DNA of 64,000 nt from Treponema phagedenis (GTDB lineage Bacteria; Spirochaetota; Spirochaetia; Treponematales; Treponemataceae): the NCBI RefSeq assembly GCF_008153345.1, contig NZ_CP042818.1, positions 1,240,001 to 1,304,000 of the forward strand, read 5' to 3'. Positions 25,408-33,770 of the stretch are shown one piece after another. Positions within the stretch are counted from its first letter, which is position 1; each line of letters begins with the position of its first letter. The translations under genes were made by a program, and so were the position numbers. The notes under the pieces were generated by a model that worked only from the letters and a program-made list of their open reading frames with translations, had not been told where the DNA came from and did no database searches.

Positions 25408-27201
25408 TTAGTATGATGTTGCCTTATATACTGAATCAAGCTCCTCAAATTCTTTACGCATTTGTTCACCTACTGCTTGAATACCGGCAATATCTTCATT
25501 CTCATAGGTTGTTTTTATTCGAATAATTTTTTCTACGCAATTTAATGCGGTAATTTGTATTAGCGGCGCCCCGCGTTTTATTGATACCATTGCCCGCTCA
25601 TAAAATTCCATGATAATCACAAGAATTAATACCTGTTTTTCAGGAACCGAAAAAACGTCAATTGAATCAAAAGCATTTTGTTGTAAAAAGCCGTTTTTGA
25701 TCATATCGGAAACAACCAGAATAATTCTTTCCGTATCGGGCAAGGCATCAGGGCCAATCAGCCGCACGATTTGCTGAAGCCGCTGTTCCCGTTTCAATAA
25801 GTCCAATGCAGCAGCACGGACTGTTCCCCAGCGCGGATCAAACTTATCCCACCATTCGTGGATTTCATCAACATATTCAGAATAAGATTCAATCCATCCG
25901 ATTGCAGGGTAGTGGCGTGCATTTGCAAGCTCGCGATCAAGCGCCCAAAAACAGCGAATAAAACGTTTTGTATGCTGGGTTACCGGTTCCGAAAAATCAC
26001 CTCCAGGAGGAGATACTGCGCCGATAATGCTGATTGAGCCTTCGGAGTTTGAAAGCGTTTTTATTCTTCCCGCTCGTTCATAAAATTCAGCCAACCGAGT
26101 TGGAAGATAGGCAGGAAAACCTTCTTCCGCAGGCATTTCTTCCATTCTGCCTGAAAGCTCTCGCAGGGCTTCAGCCCAGCGACTTGTTGAGTCCGCCATA
26201 ATTGCAACGTGCATGCCCATATCCCGATAGTATTCGGCAAGAGTTATACCGGAATACAGTGAAACTTCCCGTGCCGCAACCGGCATGTTTGACGTATTGG
26301 CAATCAGAATCGTACGTTCCATCAATGATCTATTTGTTCGCGGGTCTATGAGTTGAGGAAATTCAGTCAAGACATCGGTCATTTCGTTTCCTCGCTCCCC
26401 GCACCCGATATACACAATGATATCCGCATCACACCATTTCGCAATAGCGTGCTGAGTCATGGTTTTTCCGGTACCGAAACCGCCGGGTATTGCTGCAGTT
26501 CCTCCTTTTGATAAAGGAAAAAACACATCAATAACTCGCTGTCCCGTTACCAAGGGCTCGGAGACTGTCAGCTTCTGTGTAAATGGACGGGGATTCCGCA
26601 CCGGCCAGTAATGCGCCAAGTATATGTTTTCATCAAACTCTGTTTTTGCAATAATTTCATCAATAGTGTAATCACCTTCGCCGGAAAAAGAAACAAAGGT
26701 TCTTCCGCGGATATTCGGTGGAACCATAATTTTATGCGCAACGGAATCCGTTTCCTGCACGGTACCAATTATCATCCCCGGGGCGATAGGACTTCCTACG
26801 CTAAACGGTTTTCCTTCACAGTCAAGAGCAGGCTGAAAGTGCCATTTTTTTTGCGTATCCAGCGGATCTATTCGCGCACCGGGATGTAAAAAGCTTCCCG
26901 TTTCGTCAAAAAGCTTTTCAAGCGGGCGCTGTATACCATCATAGATAGTTCCGATCAGCCCCGGCCCTAACCGTACGGATAGCGGACGCCTATGAGAGAC
27001 AACCTTTTCACCGATTTTCATTCCGGTAACATCTTCATATATCTGAATAGTTGTACTTTCTTTATCCAATCGGATAATTTCCCCGATAAGATTTTCTTCT
27101 CCCACACTTACCACGTCATATAATCCGCAGGAGGATAATCCTTCAGCATATAAAATAGGTCCTGATATTCGTGTTATTTTTCCTGTAATTACCTCACTCA
27201 T
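25408..27201 (-). CDS. atpA: A/V-type ATP synthase catalytic subunit A
   Basis: The 597-residue protein has the A-type signature. The Walker A is [18 protein letters not shown] (about residues 239-256), the Walker B region is [19 protein letters not shown], and [27 protein letters not shown] follows. The A-subunit-specific non-homologous insert ([11 protein letters not shown]) lies before it. Its ATG overlaps the end of atpE by four bases (ATGA), showing tight coupling. It hydrolyses or makes ATP; direction and ion (H+ or Na+) cannot be read from this. Confidence 0.96.
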   Translation of the reverse strand: MSEVITGKITRISGPILYAEGLSSCGLYDVVSVGEENLIGEIIRLDKESTTIQIYEDVTGMKIGEKVVSHRRPLSVRLGPGLIGTIYDGIQRPLEKLFDETGSFLHPGARIDPLDTQKKWHFQPALDCEGKPFSVGSPIAPGMIIGTVQETDSVAHKIMVPPNIRGRTFVSFSGEGDYTIDEIIAKTEFDENIYLAHYWPVRNPRPFTQKLTVSEPLVTGQRVIDVFFPLSKGGTAAIPGGFGTGKTMTQHAIAKWCDADIIVYIGCGERGNEMTDVLTEFPQLIDPRTNRSLMERTILIANTSNMPVAAREVSLYSGITLAEYYRDMGMHVAIMADSTSRWAEALRELSGRMEEMPAEEGFPAYLPTRLAEFYERAGRIKTLSNSEGSISIIGAVSPPGGDFSEPVTQHTKRFIRCFWALDRELANARHYPAIGWIESYSEYVDEIHEWWDKFDPRWGTVRAAALDLLKREQRLQQIVRLIGPDALPDTERIILVVSDMIKNGFLQQNAFDSIDVFSVPEKQVLILVIIMEFYERAMVSIKRGAPLIQITALNCVEKIIRIKTTYENEDIAGIQAVGEQMRKEFEELDSVYKATSY

Positions 27202-27824
27202 GTTATTACCCCGCTTCCGAAGAGAACTTCTGCAAGCTCCTGCCTCTTTTTGTGTAATAGGTCATTCATTATTTCTTGAATGCTTGCACGACACATAAGA
27301 GATTTATCAACTGTCTCAATATATACTCTATCGTCAAAATGTAGGGCACTTGCTTCGGCATCTGAGAGTTTTTTTAAAGCTTGAATATGAGTTTTCGGCA
27401 AGGCACCCGTAATCAGTTTTTTTATTTGTGCGTCAGAGTATCCTTTGTAATAAACTTCTATTTTTTTCTCTTTCAAAACAGTACTATAGGTTTTCAGAAG
27501 TTTAAAAATAATTTGCAAACGTTTTTCTTCTCCGATTTGATCAAAATACAATTGTAAGGCATTTGCAATTTCTTTGTCTACAAAGGAAATATATCTCCGT
27601 TGTCTTTCAAGAGGGATTGCAGCCTCGGCATCTTGCGTATAGTTTTTTATTAGACGAGCATAATACTCTTCTTTTTGTTTTTTTGTTTTATCACGATACT
27701 CAGTGATTTCCTCTTGAATTTTCTCAATTTCCGCCTCAGCGTTTTTTAATACACGTTCAGCTTTTTTCCGTGCATCCGCTTTAATCTCTTTATCGAGAAT
27801 AACTGTTGAACGAAGTTCTTCCAT
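27198..27824 (-). CDS. atpE: A/V-type ATP synthase subunit E
   Basis: The 208-residue protein has a long charged N-terminal helix ([44 protein letters not shown]) and a C-terminal globular domain ([44 protein letters not shown]). This matches peripheral-stalk subunit E in size, composition and position between F and A. Sequence identity to E is low across phyla, so the name rests partly on gene order. Confidence 0.8.
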   Translation of the reverse strand: MEELRSTVILDKEIKADARKKAERVLKNAEAEIEKIQEEITEYRDKTKKQKEEYYARLIKNYTQDAEAAIPLERQRRYISFVDKEIANALQLYFDQIGEEKRLQIIFKLLKTYSTVLKEKKIEVYYKGYSDAQIKKLITGALPKTHIQALKKLSDAEASALHFDDRVYIETVDKSLMCRASIQEIMNDLLHKKRQELAEVLFGSGVIT

Positions 27825-27829
27825 AATGC

Positions 27830-28153
27830 TTATACCTTAATTCCTATCGCCTCTCTGATAGCTTCCGTTAAAGATTTTCGCCCCTCGATATGCCCTTGCA
27901 AAGGAGGAATTTCCACAATGAGCGGGTAGGTTCCTTTCATTTGCCATTCCTGAATTTCTTCCTGCAAATAGTCTGCAACGAGTTCGGTTATAATTAAAAC
28001 CTTAGGACGAGAAGTTTGAAGGTGAGCTCTGGGGGCAGTTATTTGCCTAAAGGCATCTAATGCCTGTTCTCTGGAGTTTGCAACACAGCCGTCAACCCCG
28101 ACAAGAGAAAAGCCCACAACAAGTTCACGCTCTCCGATAATATAGTATGTCAC
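27830..28153 (-). CDS. atpF: A/V-type ATP synthase subunit F
   Basis: The 107-residue protein has the Rossmann-like subunit F pattern: YYIIGERELVVGFSLVGVDGCVA at the start, VLIITELVADYLQEEIQEW, then TYPLIVEIPPLQGHIEGRKSL. It is a central-stalk component contacting D and the head. It is located between K and E. The stop of K is ten bases upstream of its start. Confidence 0.88.
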   Translation of the reverse strand: MTYYIIGERELVVGFSLVGVDGCVANSREQALDAFRQITAPRAHLQTSRPKVLIITELVADYLQEEIQEWQMKGTYPLIVEIPPLQGHIEGRKSLTEAIREAIGIKV

Positions 28154-28163
28154 TAACAGAGCC

Positions 28164-28460
28164 TTATAACAAGATGATTAACAAGGCAACAAGGAATCCC
28201 CACAGACAAATACCTTCAGCAAGGCCGATAAAAGGAAGGGCCTTTCCTGAAAGCTCTGAATCTTCACTTATTGCCCCCATTGCTGCGGCACCAATTCTGC
28301 CGACCGCAATTCCGCCGCCAAGGCAAGCGAGTCCTACTGCAAGCGCTGCGGAGATATACTTAATTCCCTCGCCCATGGACATTCCTGTTTGCGAATCCGC
28401 AAAAATTGCTGCTGTTGTGAGTAAAAAAAACAGTCCGAAAAATAATACCTTACGATTCAT
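28164..28460 (-). CDS. atpK: A/V-type ATP synthase membrane ring subunit K (short form)
   Basis: The 98-residue protein starts with a signal-like hydrophobic segment (VLFFGLFFLLTTAAIFA). One two-helix hairpin follows: ISAALAVGLACLGGGIAVGRIGAAAMGAI and ALPFIGLAEGICLWGFLVALLIILL. The ion-binding Glu is in GLAEG. A single hairpin makes this the short type, not the duplicated 16-kDa type. TAGGAG precedes the ATG, itself preceded by a hairpin leader. A 200-base gap with hairpins separates it from atpI, which could raise K expression relative to I. Confidence 0.92.
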   Translation of the reverse strand: MNRKVLFFGLFFLLTTAAIFADSQTGMSMGEGIKYISAALAVGLACLGGGIAVGRIGAAAMGAISEDSELSGKALPFIGLAEGICLWGFLVALLIILL

Positions 28461-28470
28461 TTAAATCTCC

Positions 28471-28512
28471 TATAAAAAGTTTTTGAGGAATTGTAAAATT
28501 CCGAAAAATTTT
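28471..28512 (-). promoter_or_regulatory. RBS-proximal hairpin leader, copy C (atpK)
   Basis: On the minus strand, AAAAATTTTTCGGAATTTTA and CAATTCCTCAAAAACTTTTT fold as a hairpin (GGAATT/AATTCC core), running straight into TATAGGAG before atpK. Nearly the same sequence precedes a GTPase gene. Confidence 0.6.
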
Positions 28513-28611
28513 TTAGTGTTTTTATAAGGGAAAACCCTCTAAAACACAGTCGTACAAAATAATTGCTCGGCGATGTTTCGTTCCTGCAAAACACAAAAGC
28601 GAAACGTGTCA

Positions 28612-28650
28612 AATAAACAAATAGGTCTGTCTTTAGACCGTTTGTTTATT
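28612..28650 (-). terminator. Hairpin after atpI
   Basis: AATAAACAAA (28612-28621) and GGTCT (28624-28628) pair with AGACC (28635-28639) and TTTGTTTATT (28641-28650). It begins 13 bases after the atpI stop; no T-run. An mRNA processing or stabilising stem, allowing different I and K levels, is more likely than full termination (inference). Confidence 0.55.
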
Positions 28651-28662
28651 CCCGCACCTCTG

Positions 28663-30645
28663 CTACCCTTCCTTATATTTAAACCTGAAGGGCGTAAACA
28701 CTCTGCCGTTTTCCGTAAAAAACTTTGAAAAGAATTCATAGTATTGCAAACGAACAACCTGAATTCCTACAATTAAACCTTCAAGACAGATAATAATTAA
28801 ATTGCCGATAACGGTAATTAAAATTCCTTGTACCGTCAGGTATCCGCCGACAAAATCGGTCATGGTAAATACTACAAAACTTAAGACCGCATGTGCAAGC
28901 GCAAAAGCTCCTACCCGCAGAAAACTCATTGAGTTTGAAAAAAAGCCCGAGACTACATCCATGATTTCAATGACTCCCTGCATAATATACATTCCGATAC
29001 CTTCGGGAAAAATCGGTTTTTTATGTTCGCTTATTCGCACAAACATTTCCTTAAAAAATATACCAACCAGAGGAATAACCATACCGAGAATATCAAACCA
29101 TTGAAAAGGAATGTGGAAAAAAGCAATTCGCAGCGCCATGGCAACAACATACCAAAAGAAAAGAAGTCCACAAAGTCCTGTTTGAGAAAAAACAGCTTCT
29201 GCGGAATGTTTCCTTCTAAACTGGTTAATGATATTGATAATTATTCCAAGAGAGTTGATAATAAAACCAAGTCCCAGGGTAAAGCCAAAAAACATAAGAA
29301 GTTTTTCAATTGAGCCTTTTGAGGGCATTAAATGCAAAACCCTGTCTGCGGGAGTGCCAAATAAACCGGTAAGCCAACGGCCGAAAGGAACAAGCAACTG
29401 ATCATTTGCAAAAAACTCTCCGGTAAGCAATCCCATAATCATACTGGATAATCCAATAGAGATAAAAACAAAATCAAAATGTTGCCATTTATGTAAAGCG
29501 CGTATTTTTTTGCTGTACATAAAGAGTCCCAGTAAAAAAAAGACTAAGCCCTGCCCCAGATCTCCAAACATAATTCCAAACAAAATTGTATAAGAAATCG
29601 CTACAATCGGAGTAGGATCAATGGTTCCGTAAAGCGGCGCTCCGTAACTGAAAACCATACGTTCATAACTGCGTACAAAAGCTCCGTGCTTGTATCGCAC
29701 CGGTACTTTTTCTTTACCGCTTTTTATTGTTGGCACTTCTTCGGGAGAAAACAGGCGAATAGCTATTCTGCCTGCCGTCAAGTTATCAAGCTCCGAAACA
29801 AAACCTGCCGATTCATCTTCAGGCAACCAGCCAACCACTCGGTATACCAGTTGTGTTGCTTCAAGGCTTTGCCGCACTTGTTGTATCTGAGCTCCCAGTG
29901 AAAAATTCTGCAATAAATTCATTAACATCTCCTGATAATGAATGCCGAATTGCTTTTTTTCTGAAAGAATGTTTTTCACTTTTTCTTCTGCTCGCTCTTT
30001 TTCTTCCTTAAGATGTGCAAGGATTTCTTTAGGAATACCCTGATAATCAAGCGGCAAGTTCATAGGAACAAAATTATATTTTTTTAATTCACTATCGAGT
30101 CCGAATCTTCCTTTTTTTGATGAAGCGGCAAGAATTCGTGTTTGCTCATTGTTTAACGGCACAACCACCGCTCTTTCCCCGAGATTTAATTTTAGTGTTT
30201 CAAAAGTATCGGGATCAATAGCGCCTATTCTGATAGTAAGGAACGAGAGATTATCAAATTCAGAATACGCAATATTCAGGTTTGCAAAAGAGGAGGTTTC
30301 TTCGTATGCATTTAAACATTGTTTATACGCTTCTGTTAAGCTTTGCTCTCTTTCTTTAATATCATCAGTCAAGCTGAGAAGTTTTTCAGCATTTGCTACA
30401 TCATCGGGTGAGGGCAAGCTCACGTGGTCAACAAAACTCAGTCTGTCAATAATTCCTAAATAGGAACGACATGCATCCAATTTATCATAATACTCTTTAT
30501 ATTGATTGTTCGGCGGCACATCATTAAAAGAAGATCTTTGCTGAAATTGAAAATTTGCTTTTTTACCGAGATATTCCAAAACCTTATCGATATCTTGCGC
30601 TAAAATCATCAATTCCGCAAGTTTCATTTTTTGAGATCTAAACAT
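28663..30645 (-). CDS. atpI: A/V-type ATP synthase subunit I (membrane stator)
   Basis: The 660-residue protein has two halves. Residues 1-330 are the charged, partly coiled-coil cytoplasmic arm (MKLAELMILAQDIDKVLEYLG). From about 340 there are seven to eight membrane helices, with FGIMFGDLGQGLVFFLLGLFMY, FFSNSMSFLRVGAFALAHAVLSFV and ILITVIGNLIIICLEGLIVGIQVVRLQYYEFFSKFF. The Arg of FLRVGAFALAHA is the expected half-channel residue. It overlaps the C-subunit gene by eight bases. Confidence 0.94.
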   Translation of the reverse strand: MFRSQKMKLAELMILAQDIDKVLEYLGKKANFQFQQRSSFNDVPPNNQYKEYYDKLDACRSYLGIIDRLSFVDHVSLPSPDDVANAEKLLSLTDDIKEREQSLTEAYKQCLNAYEETSSFANLNIAYSEFDNLSFLTIRIGAIDPDTFETLKLNLGERAVVVPLNNEQTRILAASSKKGRFGLDSELKKYNFVPMNLPLDYQGIPKEILAHLKEEKERAEEKVKNILSEKKQFGIHYQEMLMNLLQNFSLGAQIQQVRQSLEATQLVYRVVGWLPEDESAGFVSELDNLTAGRIAIRLFSPEEVPTIKSGKEKVPVRYKHGAFVRSYERMVFSYGAPLYGTIDPTPIVAISYTILFGIMFGDLGQGLVFFLLGLFMYSKKIRALHKWQHFDFVFISIGLSSMIMGLLTGEFFANDQLLVPFGRWLTGLFGTPADRVLHLMPSKGSIEKLLMFFGFTLGLGFIINSLGIIINIINQFRRKHSAEAVFSQTGLCGLLFFWYVVAMALRIAFFHIPFQWFDILGMVIPLVGIFFKEMFVRISEHKKPIFPEGIGMYIMQGVIEIMDVVSGFFSNSMSFLRVGAFALAHAVLSFVVFTMTDFVGGYLTVQGILITVIGNLIIICLEGLIVGIQVVRLQYYEFFSKFFTENGRVFTPFRFKYKEG

Positions 30646-31654
30646 ACATTTCCTCTCCTACGAATTCATTCTTTAGAGAATCGGAAGCTCCGAGTCGTAA
30701 ACTTTCAACAGCAACACGGATCATATATTCTTCAAGCTGTTTAATCTTAAAAAAGGCTACTAAAAGCCCCGGTGTAAAAAACTGCTTATGAAATTCTCTT
30801 TCTGCGGTTCGATATAGGAATTTATCTCCGGCCAACTGCGCCCAGCGAGGATCCAATTCCCAAGGAACGCCTTCCTCATGAGGATTTAAAATCCAAGAAT
30901 ATTTCCATCCTTCCCATGCATTCCATGAATCAAGCGGTTTATCTAAAGCAAAAAAAGCATCTTTGCAAAGCATATTTTCGCCTTTTCCCCCATCCGAACC
31001 CACAAGCATCGGGATAATATCTTTTCCGTCAAAGTCATAATATACCCGTAATCGCATCACCCATACAATGTTTTGCAAAATAATTTCTTCTTTAATAAGC
31101 CGCTCACAAGATGCGCGTTCGTTTTCCGGCAACCTCAAAAGCGTATCCCAAAGCTGCGCATAATAGGTTTTATCAAGTTTAATTTCCCAATCAAGTCTGT
31201 TTGAATCATCGGGGATGCGATTATACCAACCGACAGGACTTTTAGCAGTGATCGCGTTTATATCCGGCCATTTTTTCCATCGAAAAATTGAGAATTGCCC
31301 CAGATCAATAATCGGCGGCTCTTTTATATCATGCAAAGACGGCAGTGAAGAAACTGCCCGCAAATTCGCATAATCAAATTGAGAGATTAAGGTAAAAAAA
31401 ATAGGATTCGGTTTTTTATATACGGATACCAGTTCAAGAAAATCATCGATAAGACGTCTTGAAATTTTCTGTTCTAAAAGTGCAATTAGTTGACCTTCAG
31501 TAAGAGCCGGCAAATCATCGGTAAACAATAGTGTCCATAATTCTTGAAGACGCTGTACTTCAAAAAGTCTTTTTGCCCTTTCACCTATATATAATTTTGA
31601 ATACAGTCCCGAAACTTTTGCACATAAATATGAATCGGCAGTGATTTTATCCAT
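30638..31654 (-). CDS. atpC: A/V-type ATP synthase subunit C-like
   Basis: This protein of about 338 residues is helical and charged, with DKITADSYLCAKVSGLYSKLYIGERAKRLFEVQRLQELW at the start. It matches the V-type subunit C/d family weakly but lies in the right place (H/G-C-I-K). A GTG start at 31663 is possible; I choose ATG 31654 because AAGAG lies eight bases before it. The protein contains long Trp-rich segments (WNAWEGWKYSWILNPHEEG) not typical of better-known C subunits, so the label rests mainly on context. Confidence 0.72.
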   Translation of the reverse strand: MDKITADSYLCAKVSGLYSKLYIGERAKRLFEVQRLQELWTLLFTDDLPALTEGQLIALLEQKISRRLIDDFLELVSVYKKPNPIFFTLISQFDYANLRAVSSLPSLHDIKEPPIIDLGQFSIFRWKKWPDINAITAKSPVGWYNRIPDDSNRLDWEIKLDKTYYAQLWDTLLRLPENERASCERLIKEEIILQNIVWVMRLRVYYDFDGKDIIPMLVGSDGGKGENMLCKDAFFALDKPLDSWNAWEGWKYSWILNPHEEGVPWELDPRWAQLAGDKFLYRTAEREFHKQFFTPGLLVAFFKIKQLEEYMIRVAVESLRLGASDSLKNEFVGEEMYV

Positions 31655-31665
31655 ACTACACACTC

Positions 31666-31965
31666 TTATCCTAAAAAATAGGAATCAAGAAAGGCGGTAA
31701 AAGCTGCCGTATCTCGCTTTAATGAAGTAAGATCGCTGTGTATCTTATCATATGCATGTTGTTTTTTTTCATCAATTATTTTTTTTTGTGCTTCAAATTG
31801 CGCTTCCTGCTCAGCTACTATTTCATTGTAAATCTTTTTTTTCTCTTCTTCGGCGGCAAATTTTGCCGTAGCGAGTTTTTTTTCAGCTTCAGTCTCAGAA
31901 TCAGAAAGCAAAGAAGCCGCTTGCTTCTCAATATCAATTAAATGAGAGAGAATTTCATTATCCAT
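31666..31965 (-). CDS. A/V-type ATP synthase peripheral-stalk subunit (H/G-like)
   Basis: The 99-residue protein is almost wholly a charged coiled coil: LIDIEKQAASLLSDSETEAEKKLATAKFAAEEEKKKIYNEIVAEQEAQFEAQKKIIDEKKQHAYDKI. It sits first in the ATPase genes, where archaeal-type operons carry the small stalk subunit H (G). Coiled-coil similarity alone is not specific, so position decides. TCAGGAGGCAG lies before the ATG. Confidence 0.7.
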   Translation of the reverse strand: MDNEILSHLIDIEKQAASLLSDSETEAEKKLATAKFAAEEEKKKIYNEIVAEQEAQFEAQKKIIDEKKQHAYDKIHSDLTSLKRDTAAFTAFLDSYFLG

Positions 31966-32012
31966 AATACTGCCTCCTGAAAATTATAGGTGTAATAAAC
32001 AAACTTTTATAA

Positions 32013-32489
32013 TTATAACATACCTACAAGCGTTTTTTCGAATCTGCATAATGTTTGATACACATCTTCATTGCTTGTTTGTATAAATAACTCATTTAAA
32101 AATGAGGGATCGTTTAGTAAAAGGGAAAGCCGCTTGAGAATTCTCAAATGAATATCATAATCCGTCTCTGTAGAAAGAAGCATAAAAACGATATGCACCG
32201 GTGATCCGTCAAGGGATTCGTATTCAATTCCCTCTTTAGACAAACCAATTACCCCTGCAGGATGCTGTAAACCTTGAATTTTTGCATGCGGCAGGCCTAA
32301 ACCTTTTTTTATGCCGGTAGAAAGCTTGTTTTCACGTTCATGCAAAGCTTCCAGTATAGCGGTGCGCGGAGGGGATCCCGGAGTGTTTGAAACAAAAAGA
32401 TCGACCATTTCTTCAAAGAGCTCATCTTTATCCTCACTTTCGAGACCTACTTTAATATTAAGAGGGGAAAATATATTTGAAAGAAGCAT
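32013..32489 (-). CDS. ptsN: PTS EIIA-like (fructose/nitrogen type) regulatory protein 2
   Basis: This 158-residue EIIA type-2 domain has its phosphorylation His in STGIKKGLGLPHAKI (about residue 68) and begins LLSNIFSPLNIKVGLESEDKDELFEEMVDLF. It is a paralog of the protein at 15646. It is transcribed with secG upstream and the ATPase genes downstream (47-base gap), an unusual company for a PTS protein. A regulatory link to membrane energetics is speculation. Active-site residues are intact. Confidence 0.85.
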   Translation of the reverse strand: MLLSNIFSPLNIKVGLESEDKDELFEEMVDLFVSNTPGSPPRTAILEALHERENKLSTGIKKGLGLPHAKIQGLQHPAGVIGLSKEGIEYESLDGSPVHIVFMLLSTETDYDIHLRILKRLSLLLNDPSFLNELFIQTSNEDVYQTLCRFEKTLVGML

Positions 32490-32501
32490 ATAGCATACCT
32501 C

Positions 32502-32888
32502 CTATTTTCCGGCACCTGCTTCGCTTTCAGCTTTCGGGGTAGTTTGTTCCGCTGGTTTTGCCGCATCGGGTTGGTTGGTATCATTATCTTTCCACCATTC
32601 TGTGGCAGTTTCCGTTTGCTGCTGTTGCGCAGCTTTTTGCAAGTCGTCTATAGCAGGGCTTTTATTCAACCAGGCAAGAAAGAATGTTGTAACAAAAAAC
32701 AATGCTAATAAAACATAAGTGGTCTTTGTCAAAATATTCCCCGACCGAGAGCCGAAGGCGGAATTTGAACCACCGGCAAAAAGACCGCCTAGTGAATCCC
32801 CTTCCTCATTTTGCAAAAGGACTAATCCAACCAGTAAAAAACAAATGATAACAAAAAAAACTAGTAATACAATGCTTATTGCACTCAT
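32502..32888 (-). CDS. secG: Protein translocase subunit SecG
   Basis: The 128-residue protein has two membrane helices (IVLLVFFVIICFLLVGLVLLQ and TYVLLALFFVTTFFLAWL) separated by the SecG signature loop EEGDSLGGLFAGGSNSAFGSRSGNILTKTT. A Q/T/P/E-rich tail of about 50 residues extends past the usual SecG end. It supports SecYE-driven secretion. It heads the minus-strand run secG-ptsN-ATPase. Confidence 0.93.
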   Translation of the reverse strand: MSAISIVLLVFFVIICFLLVGLVLLQNEEGDSLGGLFAGGSNSAFGSRSGNILTKTTYVLLALFFVTTFFLAWLNKSPAIDDLQKAAQQQQTETATEWWKDNDTNQPDAAKPAEQTTPKAESEAGAGK

Positions 32889-33019
32889 AAAAACTCCAGC
32901 TTAAAAAACATGAGATATCTATTTTATAAAAAATAGATTTGGTATAAGACCCTCTACTATTAAAATTCTTACCTCAAATAGGTTTATTAATTGAAGTATA
33001 TACTACTCTAATTCAAAAT

Positions 33020-33320
33020 GTTTTGCAAGTAGCAAAAAGCATGAAACAAGGGCTTACGCACGAACAAGGGGCGGGTAGCCCCTTGAACTCCGCTTTTGGG
33101 TGGTACGCACCACAAAGTTCAAAGTCTTGTAAAATTTATTCGCTTATGCTTTGCATTAAAGGGGTTTTGCACCCCTTTAATGGCCGCATTAGGCGAAGCA
33201 AAAGAATAATATCAAAACTCCGCCCTTGCGTCGTGTCGGACTCTTTTTTATAAAACTTTTTACAGTTCGTATAAAAAATATCAAATATTTTGATAGAGTT
33301 ATCAAAAAAACGTTATATTA
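33020..33320. repeat. Structured intergenic repeat with nested hairpins
   Basis: CAAGGGGC/GCCCCTTG (33065-33085) is one stem. A perfect 11-base stem ATTAAAGGGGT/ACCCCTTTAAT (33155-33181) lies inside a wider TTCGC..ATGC/GCAT..GGCGAA stem (33139-33198). GAACT/AGTTC flank a GTGGT-ACGC-ACCAC stem (33085-33120). The right side ends with the GTGTCGGACTCTTTTTTATAAAA module of the main repeat family. Confidence 0.65.
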
Positions 33321-33329
33321 GTTTGAATT

Positions 33330-33689
33330 TTAACGCTTGTTTACATTTCTGAAAACCACTCTCTTTTCCATAGAAGTAAGTTTTTCGCCAAAGGAGCTTC
33401 CCTTTAGGTCTTCCACTTCTATCGTTGAATACCCGTGCTCTCTTTTGTAATTTGCAAAGTATTCATAAAGAAATTTTTCAGTTTCCGCTTCATCATAGGT
33501 GTTTTTATCTTCTTCATACTTGAAGTAGTACTCAGCCCAATTATTTGTTTTATAGATTTCAGTCATATACAGATAGGCATTTTTTCGCCCTTCAACTTTA
33601 ATTTTTGTTGTTTTTGGCTGAACAACCTGTGCAGTAAGAATGCAGGTGAATCCTAATAAAACGGATAAAACAATAAGCTTCTTTTTCAT
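33330..33689 (-). CDS. Secreted or periplasmic hypothetical protein, 119 aa
   Basis: A signal peptide is clear (KKKLIVLSVLLGFTCILTAQ, cleavage near residue 20). The mature part is rich in K, E and Y, with IKVEGRKNAYLYMTEIYKTNNWAEYYFKYEEDKNTYDEAETEKFLYEYF and no known motif. The start at 33689 is supported by GGAGG. It lies 81 bases downstream of the LamG/FN3 gene, possibly in the same transcript. The function is unknown. Confidence 0.65.
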   Translation of the reverse strand: MKKKLIVLSVLLGFTCILTAQVVQPKTTKIKVEGRKNAYLYMTEIYKTNNWAEYYFKYEEDKNTYDEAETEKFLYEYFANYKREHGYSTIEVEDLKGSSFGEKLTSMEKRVVFRNVNKR

Positions 33690-33770
33690 AACAACCTCCA
33701 AAGTTTTGTTTCTTTACTATGATACATAATAAAGAAAAAAGCAAGAGGACAGAAAACTATTTTTTTTAAT

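Noticed and set aside
33023-33253. 76-codon frame across the structured repeat
   Set aside because: The sequence is explained by nested inverted repeats; no start signals are present.
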